NCBI RefSeq assembly: GCF_014207595.1
Contig: NZ_JACHGY010000001.1
Coordinates: 1,364,001 to 1,428,000 of the forward strand
Source of the DNA: Algisphaera agarilytica
GTDB lineage: Bacteria; Planctomycetota; Phycisphaerae; Phycisphaerales; Phycisphaeraceae
Length of the DNA stretch: 64,000 bases
Direction: 5' to 3'
Part shown: positions 27,044 through 35,729 of the stretch, piece after piece
How the letters are laid out: the number at the start of each line of letters is the position of its first letter
How positions within the stretch are numbered: the first letter of the stretch is position 1
Translations under genes and position numbers: made by a program
The notes under the pieces: model-generated
The model's database searches: none
Told to the model about the DNA's origin: nothing
The model's input: only the letters and a program-made list of their open reading frames with translations

Positions 27044-27712
27044 ATGTATAAGAAATCACTCGCCAGCATGTTGCTGCCCTGCGTAGCTGCCGCCGGGCTG
27101 ACGCTGACCTCGGTCACTTCGGCCGAGGGGAGCACCCCTCCCGTTGAGATTGGCCCACAGGTGGTCGACCTCGGCACGCCCGGAGAAACCTTCACCGGCC
27201 GAACGATCGACAACCTTTCGTCCCTCAACGGGACATCGGTGGACCAGACGGTCACGTTCGACCTGATCTTCGCCGATGACGAATCGCTTCGGGCCACCAA
27301 CACCTTCGCGGTCGGCATGCGTTTTTCCTCCACCCGAACCGATGCGTTTGGCATGCCCTCGGTCCTCACCGAGTCGGGCCTGCTCTACGATCTCCAACTC
27401 CTCGACAGCAGCGGAGACGTGATCAGCCCCGCCCCGCCTTTTACCAACGGCGAAGGCAGCTCGTTTAACAACGAATCGAACTACAACGGGGTCTTCCTCA
27501 ACGACAGCTTGAGCGCGATCATCTTCCAGGGCCTGCGGGCGACGGTTGAGTTTCCCGGCTCCGAAGGCACCGCCGAGATCATCAACCTCGAATTCTCGCT
27601 GGGCAGCATTGACCAGGGCTCCCCACTCACCATCATCCCCGAGCCGAGCTCTCTGGTGCTGCTGGGCCTTGCAGGCTTGGCCACCCTCAACCGTCGCAAA
27701 CGCCACGGCTGA
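27044..27712 (+). CDS. PEP-CTERM sorting-domain protein
   Basis: 222 residues. Signal peptide MYKKSLASMLLPCVAAAGL with cleavage near TSAEG. The middle is a beta-sandwich-like stretch with Ser/Thr-rich loops (ETFTGRTIDNLSSLNG, VDQTVTFDLIFADD). The C-terminus IPEPSSLVLLGLAGLATLN then RRKRHG is a PEP-CTERM exosortase signal. GAGAGAAGAAG precedes the start. It is the second such protein within 4 kb. Confidence 0.88.
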   Translation: MYKKSLASMLLPCVAAAGLTLTSVTSAEGSTPPVEIGPQVVDLGTPGETFTGRTIDNLSSLNGTSVDQTVTFDLIFADDESLRATNTFAVGMRFSSTRTDAFGMPSVLTESGLLYDLQLLDSSGDVISPAPPFTNGEGSSFNNESNYNGVFLNDSLSAIIFQGLRATVEFPGSEGTAEIINLEFSLGSIDQGSPLTIIPEPSSLVLLGLAGLATLNRRKRHG

Positions 27713-27759
27713 GTGCCAAGGGCCGAATAATCGCACATGGCTGTCCAAGGGCAGTGCGG

Positions 27760-28260
27760 TCAGGCGAACGCGGCGGCGAGTTGGTCGCGGAGGGTGGCGG
27801 GTTCGTAGCCTTTGGCGGCGGGGATGCGGACGATCGGCAAGTCGGCGGCGGCGAGGGCGCGGTCTTTGTCGGCGTCCCGCTTCTGGGCCGAGGCGGATTG
27901 GTGGCTCTTGTCGTCCAGCTCCACCACCATCACCGGCTGCATCGTCTGGGCGTCACACAACACAAAATCGGCGTGCTTGCGGTTGATCTTGTTCAGCCAC
28001 GCCATGCGGTTCTCGGTGCCCTTTTCGAGCAGGAGCAGGTCGTTGAGGTTCACCTTCGGGCAGACGACCCAATCGTTCTCCACGGCGACGCCCTGCAACA
28101 CCCGAAAAAACGAAAACTCCGCCCGGCTTAGCAGGTATTTCCGCCGCCGATACGGCCACGGCCCGTCCACCGAACCCGCCCCCTTCCCGGCCGCCCCGCC
28201 CCCGGCCAGCAGTTGCAACAAACGCCCCAGACACCCCGGATTTGATTCTTGATTACTCAT
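27760..28260 (-). CDS. DUF2726 domain protein (nuclease-like fold)
   Basis: 166 residues. The core FSFFRVLQGVAVENDWVVCPKV followed (after a gap) by ADFVLCDAQTMQPVMVVELDDKSH and RDADKDRALAAADLPIVRIPA fits DUF2726, a family related to PD-(D/E)xK nucleases. The Asp of ADFVLCD and the Glu-Leu-Asp-Asp strand would form the metal site. The N-terminus is short and Gly-rich with no clear membrane helix. It lies next to the restriction-modification island, but its GC and codon use match the chromosome, so linkage may be incidental. Confidence 0.75.
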   Translation of the reverse strand: MSNQESNPGCLGRLLQLLAGGGAAGKGAGSVDGPWPYRRRKYLLSRAEFSFFRVLQGVAVENDWVVCPKVNLNDLLLLEKGTENRMAWLNKINRKHADFVLCDAQTMQPVMVVELDDKSHQSASAQKRDADKDRALAAADLPIVRIPAAKGYEPATLRDQLAAAFA

Positions 28261-28313
28261 TATCTCAGCACAAATAATAACTATACAAAACGTAGTATGT
28301 GCTTCACTTGATA

Positions 28314-29516
28314 TTAAGCAACAAGTTCAGCATCTGCGGTTGCTTTGACATTAGCAAGATAGATTGGCGTCAGAATATTACGATCAATCCATTGAATTAC
28401 TGGCACACAGACGGCATCTCCAAAGCCATATAGCGCCTGAATCTCCGGCACGTTGATCTCAAAGCCACCTGCGCCCTGTAATCGAGCATACTCGCTTGAG
28501 GACATCCACCGCATCTTGAGTTGCCCATCGATCACAGCCACGATGATCTGTTTCGCGCTGCCACCTTTCGGGGTACGCAAACAGCCTGCAAGGTCGAAGC
28601 GGACCTCGGTACGAGTCTTGCCACGACGAGTACGACGAAAGGCGGTACCTGCTTGCGTGGCGTTCTGCTCGATAAGACGGTCGACTCGGGAGCGGGACGG
28701 CGGCTCCATCATCTCATAATGCTTCTTCGTAGCTTCTTGATCCCACCAGGCCTGGTCGTTATCGAGGTCAACAACTGACGACAAAGTGTATTCTGCCTGA
28801 GTTGGGCTTGGAAGGTCAATCGCCATCCAGCTGGTAGGCAGTTCAATTCGCTTCATGGCTTCGCGAACTTTGAGTGGCCTCAGAATTGTTTCGCCAGGTT
28901 CAGATTCACCCCATTGGTCGTTTAATGACAACTGGCTAATTTGTACGCCCAACTGTTGCACCTTACAGGACGCGTGGAACCCGAAGACGAATAGACGCGG
29001 CCGGCTTTGCGGCACGAACCATTTGGCATCTAACACTATCACGTCGATGTTGTACCCAAGCTCCGCAAGGCTGGTCACGGCCCTCTCAAAATCTCTACCT
29101 TTGTTAGCCGTCAGGAACCCAACAACATTCTCAAGCATAACGACCTTAGGCCGCCGCTCAGCTAGCTGACGAAGAACTTCTAGGAAGCCGAAATACGTCG
29201 ACGAGCGCTCACCTTCAAAACCCTTCCAATTGCCGGCCAGCGATAAATCGACACAAGGAAACGATGCGGTCGCTAAAAACGGTGCGCCGTCATATCGGTT
29301 CAAGACCTCATCCGTCTCCCAGATATCACCAACGTGATATGCCGAGCAGTCTCCGAATTGGTCAGCATACATCCGATACTTTTTTGGCTCGATATCGTTG
29401 GCATAGGCGCACCGCCAGCCGGACGATTGCAAGCCCATCTGGACCAAGCCGATCCCCGCAAAGAACTCTGCGAAGTCCTTACCCATGTGGCTGGTGTTCT
29501 GATCGGCTGCTGCCAT
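28314..29516 (-). CDS. DNA (cytosine-5) methyltransferase of a type II R-M system
   Basis: 400 residues. C5-MTase motifs in order: FFAGIGLVQMGLQ (motif I, 18-30), ANDIEP (II), ATASFPCVDLSLAG with catalytic Cys88 (IV), VVMLENVVGF (VI, 126-134) and QSRPRLFVFG (VIII). The variable target-recognition region is followed by MRWMSSSEYARLQGAGGF and YGFGDAVCVPV (IX-X). It protects the recognition site of the partner nuclease at 29818. Base composition is visibly lower in GC than flanking genes, a sign of transfer. The start lies 6 bp from a TAGAAT -10 box, so the transcript may be leaderless. Confidence 0.92.
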   Translation of the reverse strand: MAAADQNTSHMGKDFAEFFAGIGLVQMGLQSSGWRCAYANDIEPKKYRMYADQFGDCSAYHVGDIWETDEVLNRYDGAPFLATASFPCVDLSLAGNWKGFEGERSSTYFGFLEVLRQLAERRPKVVMLENVVGFLTANKGRDFERAVTSLAELGYNIDVIVLDAKWFVPQSRPRLFVFGFHASCKVQQLGVQISQLSLNDQWGESEPGETILRPLKVREAMKRIELPTSWMAIDLPSPTQAEYTLSSVVDLDNDQAWWDQEATKKHYEMMEPPSRSRVDRLIEQNATQAGTAFRRTRRGKTRTEVRFDLAGCLRTPKGGSAKQIIVAVIDGQLKMRWMSSSEYARLQGAGGFEINVPEIQALYGFGDAVCVPVIQWIDRNILTPIYLANVKATADAELVA

Positions 29517-29522
29517 GTGTGC

Positions 29523-29550
29523 ATTCTAGCGTATATCGAGTGGTACTCAA
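29523..29550 (-). promoter_or_regulatory. Promoter of the methyltransferase gene
   Basis: Read leftward: TTGAGT (29550-29545), 16 bp, TAGAAT (29528-29523), then six bases to the ATG at 29516. The -35 hexamer lies inside the C-box, so controller protein bound there should block it. Confidence 0.5.
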
Positions 29551-29570
29551 AGTCCGTGGACGCCAAGTCC
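29544..29570 (+). promoter_or_regulatory. C-box: controller-protein operator of the R-M system
   Basis: Two spaced half-site pairs, TACTCAAAGTC and GACGCCAAGTCC, share the AGTCCGTG...AGTC core seen in C-boxes of characterised C-protein systems such as Esp1396I (from memory). It lies exactly between the divergent methyltransferase and controller genes and overlaps the -35 elements of both promoters. Confidence 0.65.
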
Positions 29571-29584
29571 TCACCTGTGACAAT
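29557..29584 (+). promoter_or_regulatory. Promoter of the controller/nuclease operon
   Basis: TGGACG (29557-29562), 16 bp, GACAAT (29579-29584). The ATG at 29591 is only 6 bp further, and no spaced Shine-Dalgarno exists, which fits the leaderless C transcripts known in this class. The weak -35 overlaps the C-box, as expected for an activator-dependent promoter. Confidence 0.45.
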
Positions 29585-29590
29585 GCGGAG

Positions 29591-29815
29591 ATGAAACAAG
29601 TCGACGTCAAGGCCAAATTTGGCCAGCGGCTGAGGGACATCCGAAACCAGATGGGCTGGAGCCAAGAACACTTGGCAGCTGTTGTCGGACTGGATCGTAG
29701 CTACGTTGGCGGTGTTGAACGCGGAGAACGCAATATAAGCATCGAAAACATCTGCAAACTTGCGGAGGCGTTGGAAATTAACCCAGCCGTGTTATTCGAG
29801 CAATGGGGGACTTAA
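29591..29815 (+). CDS. XRE-family controller (C) protein of the R-M system
   Basis: 74 residues. A single helix-turn-helix domain: FGQRLRDIRNQMGWSQEHLA, then VVGLDRSYVGGVERGERNIS and ENICKLAEALEINPAVLFE. This is the size and layout of restriction-modification C proteins, dimers that bind a C-box, first activating their own operon and then repressing it. The stop is 3 bp before the nuclease ATG, so the two are co-translated. ATG 29591 starts at the first conserved residues; longer frames upstream cross the methyltransferase promoter. Confidence 0.85.
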   Translation: MKQVDVKAKFGQRLRDIRNQMGWSQEHLAAVVGLDRSYVGGVERGERNISIENICKLAEALEINPAVLFEQWGT

Positions 29816-29817
29816 GG

Positions 29818-30375
29818 ATGAATCCGCAGACTTATCGTAAAGACGCTTTGCGGGGCCTTCCTGATACTGCCGGGGTATACGCCTTGTGCGATCTGGACAA
29901 CGTCCCGATCTACATCGGCCAAGCCACCGCCAGCAAAGATACGAGTATCCGCAAGCGTGTCCAACGCCACCTAACGAGTGCACGCTCAGACGTCATTGCT
30001 AACCGGCAACTCGATGTCTGGGAAATCGCCTACGTACGGGGCTGGGAATGTGAAGGCGAATACCCCCGTAAGGAGTTGGAGTCGCAGCTAGTCGAGTTTT
30101 ACGACAACCAAAGCCCGCTGGTCAACGGCACTATCCCCACCCTGCTCGGCAGTCCTCTGCAAGAAGCTCCCAAGGCGATTGCCATACAAGTCATGCCTGA
30201 CGATTTGATCTCAGTCCGCCTTAACCCAGCAATCCGTTTTCCCAGACAAGCTGAGACCTTCACGCAACTGCTCGACTATGTATTGAACGTCTATGACAAG
30301 CCCCACCTTCGCCGAGCATTGTGTGTGCACCACGCGCGAATGGCGAAATATTTAGAAGCGTTCTTGGATACCTAA
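29818..30375 (+). CDS. Eco29kI-like GIY-YIG type II restriction endonuclease
   Basis: 185 residues. GIY-YIG core: AGVYALCD (residues 18-25) and VPIYIGQA (29-36), then RKRVQRHL with Arg47 and His51 spaced as in the family, an acidic helix ELESQLVEF (candidate metal Glu86/88) and a late Asn in LVNG. This fits the Eco29kI family, whose prototype cuts CCGCGG; the local recognition site is inferred, not shown. GGGGGA is 7 bp upstream of ATG 29818, while the in-frame ATG 29803 overlaps the C gene. Partner methylase and controller are adjacent. Confidence 0.85.
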   Translation: MNPQTYRKDALRGLPDTAGVYALCDLDNVPIYIGQATASKDTSIRKRVQRHLTSARSDVIANRQLDVWEIAYVRGWECEGEYPRKELESQLVEFYDNQSPLVNGTIPTLLGSPLQEAPKAIAIQVMPDDLISVRLNPAIRFPRQAETFTQLLDYVLNVYDKPHLRRALCVHHARMAKYLEAFLDT

Positions 30376-30403
30376 TCACGCTTTATAGGATTGCATAAGC
30401 GTA

Positions 30404-33229
30404 CTAATCATCCGTCGAAATACGGAACTCCACGTTGCCCGTGCTGTAGTCGGGGGCGACGGTGGACATCTGTTTTTCGGGCGGGGCGAACTTGGTGAGT
30501 TCGATGCCTTGGACGGCTTTTTCGTATTCCTCGATCGTGGGGGTGCGGCCGAGGATGGCCGAGAGGACGACGACAGGGGTGGAGGCGAGGAGGGACTCGC
30601 CTTTTTTGCGGTCGGAGTCGGCGACGACGCGGCCCTGGAAGAGCCGGGTGGAGGTGGCCATGACGGTGTCGCCCTTGGCGGCCTTTTCCTGATTGCCCAT
30701 GCAGAGGTTACAGCCGGGGCGCTCGAGGTACATCATGTTGTCGTACTCGGTGCGGGCGGTGTCTTTGGGGGCGTCGTCGTTGAAGACGAAGCCGGAGTAC
30801 TTCTCGAGGGTGTCCCAGTCGCCCTCTTCCTTGAGCTCGTCGATGATGTTGTAGGTCGGGGCGGCGACGACGAGGGGGGCTTTGAACTCGACGTCGCCGT
30901 GCTCGTCCTCGAGGTTGCGGAGCATGCGGGAGAGGATCTTCATGTCGCCCTTGTGGACCATGCAGGAGCCGACGAAGCCGAGGTCGACGTGCTTCTCGCC
31001 CTGGTAATAAGACAGCGGGCGGATGGTGTCGTGGGTGTAGCGTTTGGAGACGTCTTCGTTGTGGACGTCCGGGTCGGCGATCATGGGCTCGTTGACCTGG
31101 TTGAGGTCGACCTCGAACTCGGCGTAGTACTTGGCGTTGTCGTCCGGCTTGAGGGCGGGGGCTTCGCCGGAGCGGATCTCGGCGATGCGGGCGTCGGCCT
31201 GGTCGATGAGGCCCTGGAGGACTTTCTTTTCGTTGTCCATGCCCTTGAGGATCATGACCTCGATGCGGGACTTGGCGAGCTCGAGGGACTCGATGAGGGT
31301 GTCGTCCTGGGAGATGCAGATGGAGGCCTTGGCCTTCATCTCGGCGGTCCAGTCGGTGAAGGTGAAGGCCTGGTCGGCGAGGAGGGTGCCGAGGTGGACC
31401 TCGATGATGCGGCCCTGGAAGACGTTTTCGCCGCCGAAGTGGTCGAGCATCTGGGCCTGGGTGGCGTGGACGACGTCGCGGAAGTCCATGTAGGGCTTCA
31501 TCTCGCCCTTGAAGGTGACCTTGACGGACTCGGGGATGGGCATGGAGGCCTCGCCGGTGGCGAGGGCGAGGGCGACGGTGCCGGAGTCGGCGCCGAAGGC
31601 GACGCCCTTGGACATGCGGGTGTGGGAGTCGCCGCCGATGATGATGGCCCAGTCGTCGACGGTGAGGTCGTTGAGGACTTTGTGGATGACGTCGGTCATC
31701 GCGTGGTAGTCGCCTCCGGGGTCACGCGCGGTGATGAGGCCGAAGTCGTTCATGAACTTCATGAGCTTGGGGATGTTGGCCTGGGCTTTGGTGTCCCAGA
31801 CCGAGGCGGTGTGGCAGCCGGACTGGTAGGCGCCGTCGACGATGGGGGAGATGACGGTGGCGGCCATGGCCTCGAGCTCTTGGGAGGTCATGAGGCCGGT
31901 GGTGTCCTGGGAACCGACGATGTTGACCTCGACGCGGACGTCCGAACCTGCATGCAACACCTTGCCGGGGGTGACGCCGACGGCGTTGCGGTTGAAGATT
32001 TTTTCGACGGCGGTGAGGCCTTGGCCTTCGTGGGAGATTTCTTTGGAGGGCGCGAAGACGGGCGGGGCGTCGATGCCCAGGGTCTGGGCGGCGAAGGTCT
32101 GGAGCTTTTTGCCGAAGACGATGGCGTAGGAGCCGCCGGCCCGCATGAACTCCATCTTCTGGGGGGTGAAGGCCTTGGCGACGTCGTGGACGACCTGGCC
32201 GTCTTTGTAGAGCTTTTTCTCTTGGGTGTTGATGGTGAGGACGGTGCCGGTGTCGACGGAGTAGGCTTGTTCGAGCACGGGCTCGCCGTCTTCGTCGCGG
32301 ACGGTGTTGCCGTCGGCGTCTTTCTGCTTGACCCAGTTCTGGAGGTCGAGGCCGATGCCGCCGGTGACGTCGACGGTGGTGAGGAAGATCGGCGAGATGC
32401 CGTTGGTGCCGGCGACGACGGGGGCAATGTTCACGAACGGGACGTACTCGCTGGCGGGCTGGCCGATCCAGAGGGCGACGTTGTTGACGCCGGACATACG
32501 GGACGAGCCGACGCCCATGGTGCCCTTCTCGGCGATGAGCACGACGCGTTTGTCGGGATGTTGTTCTTTGAGGGCGACGATCTCGGCCTGGGCTTCGGGC
32601 GTGATCATGCACTTGCCGTGCAGCTCGCGGTCGGAGCGGGAGTGGGCCTCGGCGCCGGGGGAGAGCAGGTCGGTGGAGATGTCGCCGACGCCGGCGATGT
32701 AGGTGACCAGGTCGATGGTCTCGGGGACATCAGGCAGCTTGGTGAAGAACTCGGCTTGGGCGTAGCTTTCGAGGATGTCTTTGGCGATGGCGCTGCCGGC
32801 CTTGAACGCGGCTTCGAGGCGGGCGGTGTCGGCGTCGTAGAGGAAAACCTGGGTTTTGAGCACGTCGGCGGCTTGCTTGGCGATCGCTTCATCGTCACCC
32901 AGCGCGAGGTCGAGCAGCACTTCGATCGACGGGCCGCCCTTCATGTGGGACAGTTGTTCGAAGGCGAAGTCGGCAGAGATTTCTTCGACGGCGGTGCTGC
33001 CGAGGATGATGTCTTTGAGGAACGCGGCCTTGACGCCCGCGGCGCTGGTGGTGCCGGGCAGGGTGTTGTAGGTGAAGAACTTGAGGCAGTCTTCGCGGTG
33101 GGGGCTGGCGGGGTCTTTGATCAGCTCGATGATCTCGCTCAACAGCTCGGCCCCGTCGATGGGCTTGGGGTGGAGACCGTCGGCTTGGCGTTCTTCGATC
33201 TCTTGGAGGTAGTTCTGGTAAGCGTTCAT
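30404..33229 (-). CDS. acnB: Aconitate hydratase B
   Basis: 941 residues, slightly longer than the roughly 865 of E. coli AcnB. Catalyses citrate to isocitrate via cis-aconitate in the TCA cycle, cytoplasmic. The N-terminal HEAT-like domain (MNAYQNYLQEIEERQADG, FLYDADTARLEAAFKAG) comes before the swivel domain, as in B-type enzymes. [4Fe-4S] ligands are the Cys of FVGSCMVHKGDM and the two Cys of GCNLCMGNQEKAAKGD. Also seen: SDRELHGKCM and IIGGDSHTRMSKGVAFGADSG (in two parts). It is transcribed alone. Codon use is extremely GC-biased, which produces a long false frame on the other strand. Confidence 0.97.
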   Translation of the reverse strand: MNAYQNYLQEIEERQADGLHPKPIDGAELLSEIIELIKDPASPHREDCLKFFTYNTLPGTTSAAGVKAAFLKDIILGSTAVEEISADFAFEQLSHMKGGPSIEVLLDLALGDDEAIAKQAADVLKTQVFLYDADTARLEAAFKAGSAIAKDILESYAQAEFFTKLPDVPETIDLVTYIAGVGDISTDLLSPGAEAHSRSDRELHGKCMITPEAQAEIVALKEQHPDKRVVLIAEKGTMGVGSSRMSGVNNVALWIGQPASEYVPFVNIAPVVAGTNGISPIFLTTVDVTGGIGLDLQNWVKQKDADGNTVRDEDGEPVLEQAYSVDTGTVLTINTQEKKLYKDGQVVHDVAKAFTPQKMEFMRAGGSYAIVFGKKLQTFAAQTLGIDAPPVFAPSKEISHEGQGLTAVEKIFNRNAVGVTPGKVLHAGSDVRVEVNIVGSQDTTGLMTSQELEAMAATVISPIVDGAYQSGCHTASVWDTKAQANIPKLMKFMNDFGLITARDPGGDYHAMTDVIHKVLNDLTVDDWAIIIGGDSHTRMSKGVAFGADSGTVALALATGEASMPIPESVKVTFKGEMKPYMDFRDVVHATQAQMLDHFGGENVFQGRIIEVHLGTLLADQAFTFTDWTAEMKAKASICISQDDTLIESLELAKSRIEVMILKGMDNEKKVLQGLIDQADARIAEIRSGEAPALKPDDNAKYYAEFEVDLNQVNEPMIADPDVHNEDVSKRYTHDTIRPLSYYQGEKHVDLGFVGSCMVHKGDMKILSRMLRNLEDEHGDVEFKAPLVVAAPTYNIIDELKEEGDWDTLEKYSGFVFNDDAPKDTARTEYDNMMYLERPGCNLCMGNQEKAAKGDTVMATSTRLFQGRVVADSDRKKGESLLASTPVVVLSAILGRTPTIEEYEKAVQGIELTKFAPPEKQMSTVAPDYSTGNVEFRISTDD

Positions 33230-33546
33230 GAGTGGTCTCTATCCGTTGTCGTAATCACTTCTCTGGAGCAGGATGGGCAAGCCGGACACAATGGGGCCCA
33301 AGACCCGGAGGCGTGCGCCTCGTCTTCACAGCCACCGACATCTAGACTGGCCATCGCCGGCACCGCGGAGGCTGGGGTGCCACACGCCGTGCTGCCTCGT
33401 TTGCCGCGCCAGGGGTTTGGCGCTTGCTCGGGAGGGGCCTCAAGGCGAGGGCTGCCGAACTCCAAGATCGCACTTGGCGTATCAAGCACAGCCATTATAG
33501 GCGATCAGGAATTTATCACCGGGAGGCCGCCGTGGGGCAAGATTCA
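33230..33546. other. Intergenic region between divergent acnB and lipoprotein genes
   Basis: About 315 bases. The only pattern I can support is the promoter-like pair listed at 33474-33501. Short in-frame codons upstream of 33547 have no family character. No hairpin or RNA motif recognised. Confidence 0.5.
33474..33501 (+). promoter_or_regulatory. Sigma-70-like promoter for the lipoprotein gene
   Basis: TTGGCG (33474-33479), 16 bp, TATAGG (33496-33501), 45 bp before the ATG at 33547. Four of six matches in each hexamer. Confidence 0.4.
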
Positions 33547-35652
33547 ATGGGGTTTTTAGATTTTCGAGGCCAGTTGCAACTTTGGATGGCGGCGTCGCTG
33601 ATGGCGGTCGTTTGGTTGTCGGGGTGCGGAGAACCGCAGAAGCCGCACCAGCTGCGGGGGCCCCTGCCCAACGTCGCTTTGCCGGCAACCTCCGAGTTCG
33701 GGCAGATCGACATTGATCGATACGTGGTCGAGGAGTTGTGTGGCGGCAAGGACCGCGAGGCGTGGGTCGAGGAATGGCGGGCCGCGATGATGCCCCCAGA
33801 CGTGACCCGCCTGCGGGTTCGGCTGAACCTGATGGTGCGGGAGGTCGATTGGCCCGAACGACTCGCCACGATTGACGCCATGCTCAAGCATCCGGATCTT
33901 CAGGACGACAGATCAACTCAGATCTGGAACGACACGGTTGAGTTTCTCATGAGTTGGTGGGAGGACCGGTTGGTCCAGACCATTCTTGAAAATCGCCCGG
34001 ACGTCCAACCCTACCTCCGCAAAATCCAACCGTTTCTGGACCGTTGGGAAACCCGGGAAGGGCTCGAGGTCGTCGACCGTTGGCTTGAAGACCAAGACCT
34101 TGCCGCGAACCAACTCGCCTCGGCAAAATTACTTCCGCAACAATATCGGCTGCTAAGGACTCACTCGCCGAGCTATTGGTACCGAGTCCGCTGTGAATTC
34201 AACCTCAGGCATTCCAACGCTCAGGGCTTGATCGATCGCGCCCACAAGGAGGCCAACGCCGACGCGGCGAACCTGCAGCTCGCTTTGGATTACCTGCACG
34301 CACTCTGCGTCGTTCGGGAATCGAATCGGAACCTCGCCGCGCCGAGCGTGGAATGGTTTGTGTCGGGGTACGAACCGCGTGGCATCGTCGATCTCAACAC
34401 GGTCGGACAAGCGTTGTATCGCGGAGGCTGGGCAGAAGAATCCATTATCTTGCTGCAACGCTCGCTCACGACCCCGCTGTCCGATGAGCAATACGAGGAC
34501 ATCCTCGAAGAATCCGCACGGGTCCGCGCCGTGGCCTCTCGCCATGTCCTGAGCAAATCGCAAGTCGAAGCATCGATCCGCACCGACGCCAAGCACGCTT
34601 TGGTTCGCGCCTACCTGGCGAACAAGCAACCCGAACTCGCCCAGCCTCTGGTGGAGGAACTCTCCAAGGCCGAAAGCGAAGGGGTTTCGTTTTCCCTCGC
34701 CCAAATCTCGGGGCGAACCCAAGCTGTTACGGGCCAACGCGTTGTCCAACAGCGGATCCTGGACGCCGAAGAGGTCTCGGAAGACAGCCCCGCGTATTGG
34801 CGTAAACGTGCGCTGTATTTTCAGGGTCGGCAAGAATGGGATCAGGCCGATGATGCGCATCAACGCATCATCGGGTTGACTCCACGCCCCATGGGCTACG
34901 AAAGCGATTCTCGAGTTTTTGAGTCCCGCGTCGACGTCATCAAACGGTATGCGACATTTCTAGCTCGCCAGAAACAAACGCCAGAAGAAGCAAGTCAGCT
35001 GATTTGGGACGAGTTCCACGCTGCCGATCGACTGAGTCCTTATGCACGGGCGATGGTCGAACTCATGCCGGCCCACGCACCGTTTACCGTGCACGAGCAG
35101 AACGCCGAGCTCTGGCAGTGGATCGAATCTCAGCCACGCTGGGAAAAAGCGGAACGCCAGCTGATCGGGAGAATGATCCGACCTCGTCGGAAAGCGGGAA
35201 CCGTCACCGTACAACGCGTTGAGGATGAGCGTGTTGCCGCGCTCTGGCCAAAGCTGATCCCGCTCGCCCAAGACGCGGACCCCACCCGCGCACAAGTACT
35301 GGGCGAGATCCTGCTCGGACGCCGTGAGTATCAACGGGCTCAGCCACTCTTGGAAAATGCGCAGCATCGCTTCCCGTACGATGAGGCGGGAAAACGCAAC
35401 CGTGCATCGGTCCGTCGGTCGCTCTACAAGCTCTATCTTGCGACCGGCCAAACCGCCCGTGCAAACGACATTTGGCCGGAGATCCGGGCGAGTCTCCAGC
35501 CGGGCCAGGTCCCAGCAGCACTCGCCAAGCTCACCCGTATCGCCCGTGATGCAGGCGATACAAACACCGCAAAACAGTGGCATGACGAGCGAGCCAATCT
35601 CGCAAAGAAGTACGACAAACCTTTTCCCCCTCCAACGGGTGACAAAAAATAG
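33547..35652 (+). CDS. Large TPR-like lipoprotein of unknown function
   Basis: 701 residues. The N-terminus has a lipoprotein signal ending in WLSGCGEP, so it is probably lipid-anchored. The mature part is all helical, with repeated paired helices of TPR-like character (ANLQLALDYLHALCVVRES, GWAEESIILLQRSL, EILLGRREYQRAQPLLENA, SLYKLYLATGQTARANDIW). No enzyme motif is seen. Codon use is a little less GC-rich than the neighbours. Likely a scaffold in the envelope. Confidence 0.7.
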   Translation: MGFLDFRGQLQLWMAASLMAVVWLSGCGEPQKPHQLRGPLPNVALPATSEFGQIDIDRYVVEELCGGKDREAWVEEWRAAMMPPDVTRLRVRLNLMVREVDWPERLATIDAMLKHPDLQDDRSTQIWNDTVEFLMSWWEDRLVQTILENRPDVQPYLRKIQPFLDRWETREGLEVVDRWLEDQDLAANQLASAKLLPQQYRLLRTHSPSYWYRVRCEFNLRHSNAQGLIDRAHKEANADAANLQLALDYLHALCVVRESNRNLAAPSVEWFVSGYEPRGIVDLNTVGQALYRGGWAEESIILLQRSLTTPLSDEQYEDILEESARVRAVASRHVLSKSQVEASIRTDAKHALVRAYLANKQPELAQPLVEELSKAESEGVSFSLAQISGRTQAVTGQRVVQQRILDAEEVSEDSPAYWRKRALYFQGRQEWDQADDAHQRIIGLTPRPMGYESDSRVFESRVDVIKRYATFLARQKQTPEEASQLIWDEFHAADRLSPYARAMVELMPAHAPFTVHEQNAELWQWIESQPRWEKAERQLIGRMIRPRRKAGTVTVQRVEDERVAALWPKLIPLAQDADPTRAQVLGEILLGRREYQRAQPLLENAQHRFPYDEAGKRNRASVRRSLYKLYLATGQTARANDIWPEIRASLQPGQVPAALAKLTRIARDAGDTNTAKQWHDERANLAKKYDKPFPPPTGDKK

Positions 35653-35729
35653 CGCCCGGCTCGAGGCCGGGCGCTGGTGGGGTTGAAAGGTTGGGGATCG
35701 CTACCGAAACGCGTGCGGTGCAACGGGGG

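Noticed and set aside
30509-33559. A 1016-codon frame on the strand opposite acnB
   Set aside because: Its translation is Gly/Val/Asp/Glu-rich low complexity created by the strong GC bias of acnB codons. There is no ribosome site and no family resemblance, while acnB is unmistakable.
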